Shown here: positions 1 to 7,215 of the stretch, piece by piece
Layout of the letters: every line of letters begins with the position of its first letter
How positions within the stretch are numbered: the first letter of the stretch is position 1
From: Maricaulis sp048269565
Lineage (GTDB): Bacteria > Pseudomonadota > Alphaproteobacteria > Caulobacterales > Maricaulaceae
Assembly: GCF_048269565.1 (NCBI RefSeq)
Contig: NZ_JBLXIK010000002.1
Coordinates: 434,001 to 498,000, forward strand
DNA: 64,000 bases
Reading direction: 5' to 3'
The notes under the pieces: model-generated
Database searches by the model: none
Seen by the model: the letters and a program-made list of their open reading frames with translations, nothing else
What the model was told of the DNA's origin: nothing
Program-made: the position numbers and the translations under genes

Positions 1-1
1 G

Positions 2-481
2 CTACCGCTCGCCCTGGTCGGTGGCATCTGGCTGCTCGACCTGCTCGGCTACAACATGTCGGTCGCGGTTGGCGTCGGCTTCATTGCCCTGGCCGGGGTG
101 TCGGTGGAAATTGGCGTGCTGATGATCCTCTATCTCGAGCACGCCCTGGCAGACCGCCGAAAACTTGCCGCGGATGAGGGGCGTGAGCTGAGACCGGACG
201 ATCTCACCGCCGCAGTGACCGAGGGCGCCCTGCTGCGCGTCCGCCCGATCATGATGACGGTTGCCGTGATCATCGCCGGCCTGCTGCCGATCATGCTCGG
301 CAGCGGCACCGGCTCCGAAGTGATGCGACGCATCGCGGCGCCAATGGTTGGCGGCATGATCAGCGCGACCGTGTTGACCTTGCTGGTGATCCCGGCGGCA
401 TTTTTGATCTGGCAGACAATTGAGCTGCGCCGGCGGCAGCGGCAATTGCCACAGTCTGGAGGCGTGCCGAGCGAGGGTTAG
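2..481 (+). CDS. cusA: CusA/CzcA-type heavy-metal RND efflux pump, C-terminal part
   Basis: This is the last 159 residues of an inner-membrane proton-driven RND transporter, cut by the window start; the frame is open from base 2. The visible part contains the final transmembrane helices and the family motif RVRPIMMT, followed by LGSGTGSEVMRRIAAPM and a terminal hydrophobic VLTLLVIPAAF helix, which match the C-terminus of copper/silver-type CusA. The family normally has about 1040 residues, so most of the gene lies upstream. It is followed by His-rich periplasmic proteins and a metal-sensing sigma factor module, which supports a metal efflux role. Cu/Ag specificity is inferred from general resemblance only. 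Confidence 0.88.
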   Translation, partial: LPLALVGGIWLLDLLGYNMSVAVGVGFIALAGVSVEIGVLMILYLEHALADRRKLAADEGRELRPDDLTAAVTEGALLRVRPIMMTVAVIIAGLLPIMLGSGTGSEVMRRIAAPMVGGMISATVLTLLVIPAAFLIWQTIELRRRQRQLPQSGGVPSEG

Positions 482-653
482 AAGGACTCTGGAGCCGGTT
501 CATGGGCCGTGTCGCCGATGGACCGGCCCAGGCTTCCAGCCGAGATTGGGTTGACCGCGGGTCGGGATTGTCATGCCGGCCCCGCTGCACCCGAATTGAG
601 GGGCGTGGCAAAATGGCGCGTAATACCTCCGCGATTGTCCGGAGGAGTGGAGC

Positions 654-1538
654 ATGATTGTGTTGCGTAGCCTGATGTTGGCCTTGGCTGCGGCCGGCTT
701 GGCGCTGGCCTCGACTCAACCGGCATGGGCGCATCCGCCCGAGGAACACACAGACGCCGCGGTCGCCGTTGATCAGTCGGCCGCCGCCGCTCCGGTGGCC
801 GCAACCGAAGAAATTCCTGCCGCGACCATGAATGCGTCGCTCCACGAGCAGGCTGCGCCTCATGACCACGGCGCAGCTTCCGCGCACCAGGACAGCAGCC
901 CAGCCGCTGCCGCCGATCAAGATGAGCCTGTCATGCCGCGGAGCCATGATGATTCGGTCCCGCATGAACATGGTGCGGCGACGGAGGAAGGACATCACAA
1001 CGAAGCCGCACCGAATGCGCATGGAGCCGAGGCGCCGGACGGCCATGGTGCAGAGGGCGGACATAGTCACTGGGGTGATAATGGTGCGAACACGCCTTTG
1101 GAAAAGGCCATAGAAGAGTTGGGCGTATATCATCCGCTTCTGGTACATTTTCCGATCGCATTGATCCTGGCCGCCGCTTTGGCTCAGGCGCTCAATCTGG
1201 CCGGTATGCGGATTTCCAATGCAGACACAGTCCGGTTTCTGGTCTGGGCAGGCGCGTTTGGTGGCCTGGCGGCGGGCCTGCTGGGCTGGGCACATGCCGG
1301 GCCGATGGCGAGCGGCGAGGCCGGTATCATGCTGGCGCATCGCTGGATCGGCTCATCCCTGACATTGGGACTGTTCGGCGTCGTAGCTGCAGTCGAATGG
1401 CATCGGAAGAGCTCGAGTAGCGGTTCCGCCCTCGTGTTGAATTTGAGCTTGTTTACGGCTGCCGCAGCGGTGGCAATCAACGGCTTTCTTGGCGGTTCGC
1501 TGGCGCATGGCGGCGTTACCCATTTGATGGAGATGTGA
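654..1538 (+). CDS. His-rich DUF2231-type membrane protein
   Basis: The 294-residue protein has an N-terminal signal peptide (about residues 1-26, ending AWA). A long low-complexity His/Glu/Ala-rich periplasmic stretch follows (about 27-140, many HDHG and HGAE motifs). Then comes a membrane domain with four helices starting at YHPLLVHFPIALIL, typical of DUF2231. The His-rich part could bind metal ions; that is inference from composition. It lies 172 nt after the RND pump gene on the same strand. The start is ATG with a strong GGAGGAG ribosome binding site, and a small hairpin (626-645) covers part of that site. The next gene begins within a few bases of its stop. Confidence 0.75.
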   Translation: MIVLRSLMLALAAAGLALASTQPAWAHPPEEHTDAAVAVDQSAAAAPVAATEEIPAATMNASLHEQAAPHDHGAASAHQDSSPAAAADQDEPVMPRSHDDSVPHEHGAATEEGHHNEAAPNAHGAEAPDGHGAEGGHSHWGDNGANTPLEKAIEELGVYHPLLVHFPIALILAAALAQALNLAGMRISNADTVRFLVWAGAFGGLAAGLLGWAHAGPMASGEAGIMLAHRWIGSSLTLGLFGVVAAVEWHRKSSSSGSALVLNLSLFTAAAAVAINGFLGGSLAHGGVTHLMEM

Positions 1539-1540
1539 TC

Positions 1541-1987
1541 ATGAACACCTATAAAATGATGGCGGCCGGTGCGGTCGTCCTGTTCGGCGCAGACTTCGCT
1601 TCGGCTGATGAACCTGCGGATGTCAGCGCGGTGCTGGAGTCTTATTCGACCGCGCTGGCGGCCGAGGATGCCAGTGCTGCAGATCCCTGGGTCCTCGCCG
1701 ACGGTGATGATTTCACGATATTTGAAGGGGCAGGAGAGGATATTGGCTGGTCAAATTATCGCGACCATCACCTGGCGCCGGAATTTGCCTCGGAGGATGT
1801 CAACTTTCAGGTTTACGACTGGTCAGGATATTCGGTTCGGGTTGATCACGACATGGCGGTCGCGACCTTCGATATCCGCATGGAATACTCGGTTCGCGGC
1901 GGAGACCGCACGCGCGACGGACACGGAACTGCGATACTGTCCCGGACCGCTGCCGGCTGGCGCATCCGGCATTTGCACACATCTTGA
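1541..1987 (+). CDS. Secreted SnoaL/NTF2-like domain protein
   Basis: The 148-residue protein has a signal peptide (about 1-20, ending FASA) and a single alpha+beta domain ending in GWRIRHLHTS, a common C-terminal signature of SnoaL/DUF4440-type NTF2-like folds. These folds bind small ligands or act as scaffolds, and no catalytic residue can be assigned here. A GTG at 1535 overlaps the previous stop codon; ATG 1541 with GGAG 8 nt upstream is the more normal start. It is co-transcribed with the metal genes around it, so a periplasmic metal-stress role is plausible but unproved. Confidence 0.7.
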   Translation: MNTYKMMAAGAVVLFGADFASADEPADVSAVLESYSTALAAEDASAADPWVLADGDDFTIFEGAGEDIGWSNYRDHHLAPEFASEDVNFQVYDWSGYSVRVDHDMAVATFDIRMEYSVRGGDRTRDGHGTAILSRTAAGWRIRHLHTS

Positions 1988-2002
1988 GGAGAGGGCGTAT
2001 TC

Positions 2003-2323
2003 ATGGACGATAACGAGCTTGACCGGCGCCTTCGGGAACTAAAAGGCCGGCCCACCTTGCCGCAACCGGACGTGTTCGAATCCAATGTCTGGCGCAAAAT
2101 CCGGCAGAGTTCGAACTGGCCGGAGCGCATGATGGCCGGCTGGTGCAAACTGGCACCCGCCATCGCCTGGCGGGCAGCGCCGGCGGCTCTCGCTTTGGTG
2201 ATCGGCGGCATTTCGGGGGCGGCGATGTCGACTCCGCAATCCCATGATGAGTTGGATGTGTTCCGCGCGAACTCATCCTATCTGCTTGCTTCGAAGATGG
2301 ATTCTCAGGAGGCTCGGCACTGA
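2003..2323 (+). CDS. CnrY-like small membrane anti-sigma factor candidate
   Basis: The 106-residue protein has a charged cytoplasmic N-terminus (DDNELDRRLRELKGRP, then VFESNVWRKIR) and one transmembrane helix (about 58-78). It sits directly upstream of a CnrX-like sensor and an ECF sigma factor, the same gene order as cnrYXH of Cupriavidus metallidurans, where CnrY is a short membrane anti-sigma protein that sequesters CnrH. Sequence similarity to CnrY is weak by eye, so the call rests on size, topology and position. Its stop codon overlaps the next start (TGATG). Confidence 0.6.
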   Translation: MDDNELDRRLRELKGRPTLPQPDVFESNVWRKIRQSSNWPERMMAGWCKLAPAIAWRAAPAALALVIGGISGAAMSTPQSHDELDVFRANSSYLLASKMDSQEARH

Positions 2324-2754
2324 TGGTTCGCACCGGTCTTGTCGCAACGGCTTTGGGGTTGATTGGCGGGTTTCTCGGCGTTTGGCTTGGGCTCACTTTT
2401 CTTGGGGGCGGCGCTGCCGATGAGGCGAGTTTCCACAATCTCGTTCATGAAGACCTCGTCCTGTCGCAACAGCAAGAAGTGGCAATCGCCATGCTGGAGC
2501 GTGAGTTTTCGGTTCAACGTTCCAATGACGAGGCGCGGATGAGCAGTGCGCGCCAGGCTCTGGCCGTGGCGTTGCTGCGCGACCAAGCGCTCTCGGAAGA
2601 CGTCACACGCGCTGCGGCGAATATTCATCGGGCGATGGGCGATTTGCAGCTTGAGACACTCAGCCACATCCTGGCCATGCGCGCCGAACTCGACCCGGAC
2701 CAACGCGTCGAGTTCGACAGACATCTCGCGCGAGCGCTCGATGTCGAAAGCTGA
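2323..2754 (+). CDS. CnrX-like periplasmic metal sensor
   Basis: The 143-residue protein has an N-terminal membrane anchor (about 5-30) and a helical periplasmic domain that begins FHNLVHEDL, the His-x3-His-Glu pattern of the CnrX/CzcE-type metal resistance family. The rest is predicted as amphipathic helices (QQQEVAIAMLE, then HILAMRAELDPDQRVEF). In the known family this dimeric sensor binds Ni or Co and relays the signal to the CnrY-type anti-sigma. It overlaps the upstream gene by 1 nt and the downstream sigma factor gene by 14 nt, so the three are translationally coupled. Confidence 0.75.
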   Translation: MVRTGLVATALGLIGGFLGVWLGLTFLGGGAADEASFHNLVHEDLVLSQQQEVAIAMLEREFSVQRSNDEARMSSARQALAVALLRDQALSEDVTRAAANIHRAMGDLQLETLSHILAMRAELDPDQRVEFDRHLARALDVES

Positions 2755-3313
2755 GAGCGGCAATGGGCCTGCCGTGTCCGATGCCGATCTGGCGGACCGC
2801 GCCCGATCAGGTGACAATGCGGCCTTTGGCCAGTTGATCCGCCGGCATCAGGACGCAATTTTTCGCTTCCTTTCGCATCAAGTCAGCAACCGGGCAGATG
2901 CCTCTGATATCGCCCAAGAGACCTTCGTGGCGCTGTTCCGCTCGCTGGACCGGTATGATACCGGCCGCCCTTTTCTCGCCTGGGCCTTCGTCATTGCACG
3001 CAACAAGGCGCGCGATCACCATCGCCGCCGCACTGCCCTGCGCTGGGTGGGCGTTGATGATCAATATGACCGCATGGCCTCGCAGGCACCGGATCCGGAA
3101 CGCGAAGTCGCGGACCGCGATGAGCTTTCACAGGTCGAGCGCCTGATCCGGGCCCTTCCCGAGGGGCTTCGAACGCCCTTGCTGCTCTCGGCCATGGAGG
3201 GCATGTCTCATGAGGAAATCGGCGCGGTGATGGATATGTCAGCGAAAGCCGTTGAGGTCCGGGTCTATCGCGCCCGCAAGTCTCTAAAAACGCAGCTCTC
3301 GCGTGAGGGCTGA
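2741..3313 (+). CDS. ECF sigma factor, CnrH-like
   Basis: The 190-residue sigma-70 family protein has region 2 at about 30-95 (IAQETFVALFRSLDRY, then RPFLAWAFVIARN) and region 4 at about 130-185 (LPEGLRTPLLLS, then MSHEEIGAVMDMSAKAVEVRVYRARKSL). The ATG at 2741 lies inside the end of the sensor gene and leaves a normal ECF length; the longer frame upstream is a shadow of that gene. It would direct RNA polymerase to metal-resistance promoters once the anti-sigma complex releases it. Likely targets are the neighbouring metal genes, which is inference. Confidence 0.88.
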   Translation: MSKAESGNGPAVSDADLADRARSGDNAAFGQLIRRHQDAIFRFLSHQVSNRADASDIAQETFVALFRSLDRYDTGRPFLAWAFVIARNKARDHHRRRTALRWVGVDDQYDRMASQAPDPEREVADRDELSQVERLIRALPEGLRTPLLLSAMEGMSHEEIGAVMDMSAKAVEVRVYRARKSLKTQLSREG

Positions 3314-3403
3314 GCCGGCCCGGACCGTAATCCTTGCATCGAATGCGCGGCCCCCGAAACGATCCCGACGGGGCAAGCCAAAACTGATCCAAGGAGAATA
3401 ACC

Positions 3404-3799
3404 ATGAAGTCACTCGTTATTACGTTGATCGCCTCAGCCAGTGTAAGTTTGGTGGGCGGTGCCGCCTGGGCTCAGGAGCATGACCACGGCGCGATGACCG
3501 AGGAAGGGGCCACCTCCATGCCGACCATGGAAGATTGTCGGTCGATGCATCACGAGATGATGGAACGCCATGCAGCCAATGACGCCGCGGCTGATGCGCC
3601 GGCCATGTCGGGCATGGAGGGTATGTCCGAGGCCATGCGCGAGCGCATGTCGCAATGCCATATCATGATGCAAGCGGCTCATGGCGAGGAGGGCGACACC
3701 ATGCACCACGCTGGCGCCGGCGCGATGCGCCAGCACGAACCCGCCACCGACGCGGATGATGCCGGTCACCAGCATGGCGAAACCTCCCAACCGCACTAG
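3404..3799 (+). CDS. Secreted Met/His-rich metal-binding protein candidate
   Basis: The 131-residue protein has a signal peptide (about 1-23, ending AWA). The mature part is full of Met, His, Asp and Glu (MEDCRSMHHEMMERH, then MSGMEGMSEAMRERMSQCHIMM). Two Cys and many Met/His residues suggest periplasmic copper or silver binding, by analogy with Met-rich Cu chaperones. No Pfam-type domain is recognised. A good ribosome binding site (AAGGAGAA) precedes the ATG. It follows the ECF sigma gene after 90 nt and could be a target of that sigma factor. Confidence 0.7.
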   Translation: MKSLVITLIASASVSLVGGAAWAQEHDHGAMTEEGATSMPTMEDCRSMHHEMMERHAANDAAADAPAMSGMEGMSEAMRERMSQCHIMMQAAHGEEGDTMHHAGAGAMRQHEPATDADDAGHQHGETSQPH

Positions 3800-3990
3800 C
3801 GGGACAGCCAAATGGGGGCATGGTGGCAATCGCCGCTGATCTTGATCCGGGTCGATAGACCGCAGGCCAGGGGCGCAGCGCCCTTTGCCGCCACACCCCC
3901 GGTTTCCAGCGCCGGGTTCCTGCATTGTCCGGCGTCCGGATCAGCCCGGCATTTGCCGCCGTCGCGCCGCCAGATGAAAAAGGCTCCGAA

Positions 3991-5319
3991 GTGTCCAGCC
4001 AATACAAAGTGAATAGCCTGACCCTGGCGGGTGCTGTCGCCATGGGTACTGGCGTCATGATCGGTGCGGGCATATTCGCGCTCACCGGTCAGGTCGCAGA
4101 GCTTTCCGGGCCGCTCTTCCCATTGGCCTTCCTGTTGGCCGCGGTGATCAGCGGGTTCAGCGCCTATACCTATATCAAGGTGTCCAACAAATATCCCTCG
4201 GCCGGAGGGATCGCCATGATCCTGCACAAGGCCTATGGGCCGGCAACGATCACCGGCGGCGCGGCCATGCTGATGGCCTTCTCGATGATCATCAATGAGA
4301 GCCTGGTGGCCCGGACCTTCGCCACCTACGTGCTGCGCCTGTTCGACGTGGGAAGAACCGAAGTGCTGATTCCGGTCCTGGCATTGGGCCTGATCGTCTT
4401 TGCTTTCCTGGTCAATATTGCCGGCAACCGGGTCATCGGAGGGCTCTCCAAGCTTGCGGCGATTGCCAAGATTGGCGGCATTCTCGTCTTCGCCGTACTC
4501 ATCCTCTGGGCCGCTGGGTTCAGCTATCAACCCGCCACAGCTGCCATTGCCGCCCCGACCTCAGTCACCGGATTTCTCGCCGGCGTCGCCCTGGCCATCC
4601 TCGCCTTCAAGGGCTTCACAACCATCACCAATAGCGGCGGTGAGTTGAAAAACCCGAAGCGAAATGTCGGTTGGGCGATAATGATCTCCTTGGCGATCTG
4701 TGTTGTCGTCTACCTGCTGGTCGCTTTCGCCGTTGGATCAACACTATCGATCAACGAGATTGCCGCCGCACGTGATTACTCCCTGGCCGAAGCCGCCCGT
4801 CCGGCCTTCGGGGATGCCGGCGTCTGGTTTACCGTCGCCATTGCCATAATCGCGACAGCCTCCGGGGTGATTGCCAGTGTTTTCGCGGTCTCGCGCATGA
4901 TTGCCATGTTGACCGAAATGAAGCTGATCCCGCACAGGCATTTCGGCATGCCGGGCAATATTCAGACCCATACGCTGGTTTATACCGTTGTCGCGGCGGG
5001 CGCGCTGGCGGCCTTCTTTGATCTGGGCCGCATCGCCTCGATGGGGGCGATTTTCTATCTGGTTATGGACGTGATCATCCACTGGGGTGTTCTGCGCCGC
5101 TTGCGCGAGGATGTGGGCGCGAATCCTGCCGTGCTGATCAGCGCCATTCTGTTTGATCTCGTCGCGTTGGGGGCCTTCCTGGCCATGAAGGCCATGAGCG
5201 ATCCGGCGATTATCGCAATCTCCGCGGCCGGAATTCTCGGCATATTTGCATTCGAAAAATTCTACCTTGCTGGATGCCGGGAGCATGAAGAGCCCGGCGC
5301 GGCGGATCATCATGGCTGA
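3991..5319 (+). CDS. APC-family amino acid permease
   Basis: This integral membrane protein of about 442 residues has around 12 helices. It opens with the APC signature SLTLAGAVAMGTGVMIGAGIF and contains FKGFTTITNSGGELKNPKRN, the conserved segment of amino acid/polyamine/organocation carriers. It would import an amino acid or related cation across the inner membrane; the substrate cannot be told. GTG at 3991 puts the start just before the first conserved helix. A TTG at 3925 is possible and adds 22 residues without family features. It sits among metal-resistance genes, where APC permeases of this type are sometimes found. Confidence 0.82.
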   Translation: MSSQYKVNSLTLAGAVAMGTGVMIGAGIFALTGQVAELSGPLFPLAFLLAAVISGFSAYTYIKVSNKYPSAGGIAMILHKAYGPATITGGAAMLMAFSMIINESLVARTFATYVLRLFDVGRTEVLIPVLALGLIVFAFLVNIAGNRVIGGLSKLAAIAKIGGILVFAVLILWAAGFSYQPATAAIAAPTSVTGFLAGVALAILAFKGFTTITNSGGELKNPKRNVGWAIMISLAICVVVYLLVAFAVGSTLSINEIAAARDYSLAEAARPAFGDAGVWFTVAIAIIATASGVIASVFAVSRMIAMLTEMKLIPHRHFGMPGNIQTHTLVYTVVAAGALAAFFDLGRIASMGAIFYLVMDVIIHWGVLRRLREDVGANPAVLISAILFDLVALGAFLAMKAMSDPAIIAISAAGILGIFAFEKFYLAGCREHEEPGAADHHG

Positions 5320-5373
5320 ATATGGCCCTTCTAATGGCCATCCGTGCAGTCATCGCGAGCCCGCCATTCTGTG

Positions 5374-5643
5374 TCAGCGATGAAACAGCCGGTAGAGCGG
5401 GACGAACAGGACCGCGGTGTACCAGCCGTAAAGAAACGAACCGATGGCGCCGAACAAGACGCCCTGCGGTGTCAGCCACTCGAAGCCGGGCAGTAGCGGC
5501 GCCCAGGCCTCGTGCATGTGAAATTGTCCCGGCGCGATCAGGCCGAAAATGATGCAGAGCAGGTAGGTGACCAGCAGAAAGCTGGACAGGGTCAGGCCAA
5601 GCGGCACAACGCGCGGACCTTGACGGGATGGCTGTTCACTCAT
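5374..5643 (-). CDS. DUF5676-type small membrane protein
   Basis: The 89-residue protein has two predicted transmembrane helices (about 15-38 and 62-85) and the segments LCIIFGLIAPGQFHMHEAW and LFGAIGSFLYGWYTAVLFVPLYRLF. It resembles the DUF5676 proteins commonly found beside copper efflux genes. The function is unknown. The ATG at 5643 is followed by a short polar N-terminus; a longer frame upstream adds only low-quality residues. It converges with the permease gene. Confidence 0.7.
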   Translation of the reverse strand: MSEQPSRQGPRVVPLGLTLSSFLLVTYLLCIIFGLIAPGQFHMHEAWAPLLPGFEWLTPQGVLFGAIGSFLYGWYTAVLFVPLYRLFHR

Positions 5644-6446
5644 AGCGTGGTCCTCTCGTGTGTTCACACGGGGACTACGCCCGGAAGGTGGGCTTTCCCT
5701 CATTTTCGCCAGGATCTGCCGTGGATTCAGTTGACACGCGGTCGCGAAACCAGCGCAGGCGCCAGTAAATCGGCGGGTTCCCGGCAAGGGGCAGACCTCA
5801 CTGAACGAGAAACGTCGAAGTAATAGCGCCGGAGAGGCTCCGACTTTGTGCGACAGCTATTTGGTACCACCGGAGAAGCTTCTGAGGGATCTCGATGCCG
5901 CTATCGTGGTCACTGACCGATCCGACGGCCCCAACCCGGGTTGCCCCAACGGAAAATCCGGCTGAGTTTGACGGTCGAGGTCTTTGTGGGAGCCCCGAAT
6001 GGTTGCTCCCACAAAGACCTGATGTGCCACTGCTACAACGACGAGCGATCCGGGCCGAATCTTTGACCCGTCAGGTTTGGCCCCCGCCCGCCCGGCGCTC
6101 TTAGCTAGCGGCTGGCCGCCGGCCCCCTACAGAGATCGGGTTATGGGGGAACAGACGAATATCAAGTACGCGGGGGCTTTCCTGTCCCGCCGATGACAGA
6201 CGGCTGCGGCATCTTTGGTTGGTGTGTCGCGATAACGCCAGCGTCGGCACGATTGACCTGTCTGGCACGCGCCCCGCCCGCATCAAACGCGGAAAAGATT
6301 GGGGATGGCGCTGACTGGCGAAGCGCCGTCACATCCCACATAGCGCGTCAATTGAGCTTGAGGCTGGGCAAGTCCGAGTAGTTTCCGCTCAGTCTAACAA
6401 ATAGCCTTACTGCCGCACTCAACTCGGTGAGGCGGCGCCCGTGTGG
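5644..6446. other. Intergenic stretch without a convincing gene
   Basis: About 800 bp without a believable coding region; the short open frames have no homologous look and no good start. The only clear structure is a 16-bp perfect inverted repeat at 5978-6020. It separates the metal-resistance genes from the transposition module and could hold an element end or a decayed gene. Confidence 0.5.
5978..6020. repeat. 16-bp perfect inverted repeat
   Basis: The arms AGGTCTTTGTGGGAGC (5978-5993) and its exact reverse complement (6005-6020) flank an 11-nt loop. There is no T-run, so a normal intrinsic terminator is unlikely. It lies between a metal-resistance block and the Tn7-like genes. Confidence 0.85.
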
Positions 6447-7034
6447 CTACGCGCTCACCAATTCGCGCCGATACTCTGAATGTTTGAGCTTCGTATTTGC
6501 CGAAGCCGGAACAGCCCACCCTTCCGGAAACAGCCAAGCTCCGGCGCTGTTGGCCAACATGACCAATGGTTCTGAGGACACAAGTTCACTGCGACCACCA
6601 ACCGCGCCCGTGTAAACGGCCCGTACCGACACAATTTGCCGCCGATCGCTCGAAGCTTGCCAATACGCTGCAACGAACAGAACATCCATGTCGTCGCTGG
6701 ATCTGACCAGATAGTACTGCGGGGTGCCCGTCGAAGTTACCACTTTGAATCGGTATCCCATCAGTGGGATCAGAGCCCTGTTTGCCTGCGGCCAATCTCG
6801 CATATTGTCAGGGTCTGCAATGCTCACCGGCTCAGCATTGTTCAGGATCGGAAGCATGCGTTTTTCCAAACGCCCGCCAATATTGACGATGGCGGGGAAG
6901 GCATCGCCAGCCGATATTGCCTTACCCATGCGCCAAGCCGGGTTTCCGCGAGTTTCGAGATCGAGTTGACCGCTCAAGCTCAATTGAGTCAGCATGACCT
7001 GTTCGTCACACATGACGTAGTGCGCAATCTCCAT
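6447..7034 (-). CDS. Protein of unknown function next to tniQ
   Basis: I do not recognise this 195-residue protein. It has no signal peptide or transmembrane segment, and mixed beta-rich composition (HYVMCDEQVMLTQLSLSG at the start; MGYRFKVVTSTGTPQYYLVR in the middle). It is encoded on the same strand as the transposition genes, 181 nt beyond the tniQ stop, and could be the first cargo gene or an accessory transposition gene. It does not look like TnsE. ATG 7034 is preceded by a purine-rich AAGGAGT-like sequence. Confidence 0.55.
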   Translation of the reverse strand: MEIAHYVMCDEQVMLTQLSLSGQLDLETRGNPAWRMGKAISAGDAFPAIVNIGGRLEKRMLPILNNAEPVSIADPDNMRDWPQANRALIPLMGYRFKVVTSTGTPQYYLVRSSDDMDVLFVAAYWQASSDRRQIVSVRAVYTGAVGGRSELVSSEPLVMLANSAGAWLFPEGWAVPASANTKLKHSEYRRELVSA

Positions 7035-7215
7035 AAGAGACTCCTTGAAAGATTCGGATTTAGGGAAAAGGCGGCACCGCCGCGAATTTTCACCTTACCA
7101 CAACCTGCCGCATTTGCAAGAAAACTCTGAAGGCCGACAGGCATGGAGCGCGCATGGTGTCCTTGGATTCGCTTGCCGAAACGAAACGCCGACCCAACGG
7201 TCTGATTGCTGAAGC

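Noticed and set aside
360..1340. Long minus-strand open frame opposite the DUF2231 gene
   Set aside because: It is a GC-rich shadow frame full of Arg/His with no domain; the plus strand has the signal peptide and family motifs.
5847..6446. Transposon left end with TnsB-type sites
   Set aside because: Several TGTC words are present, but no consistent spacing or matching sites on the other side of the module could be found by eye.
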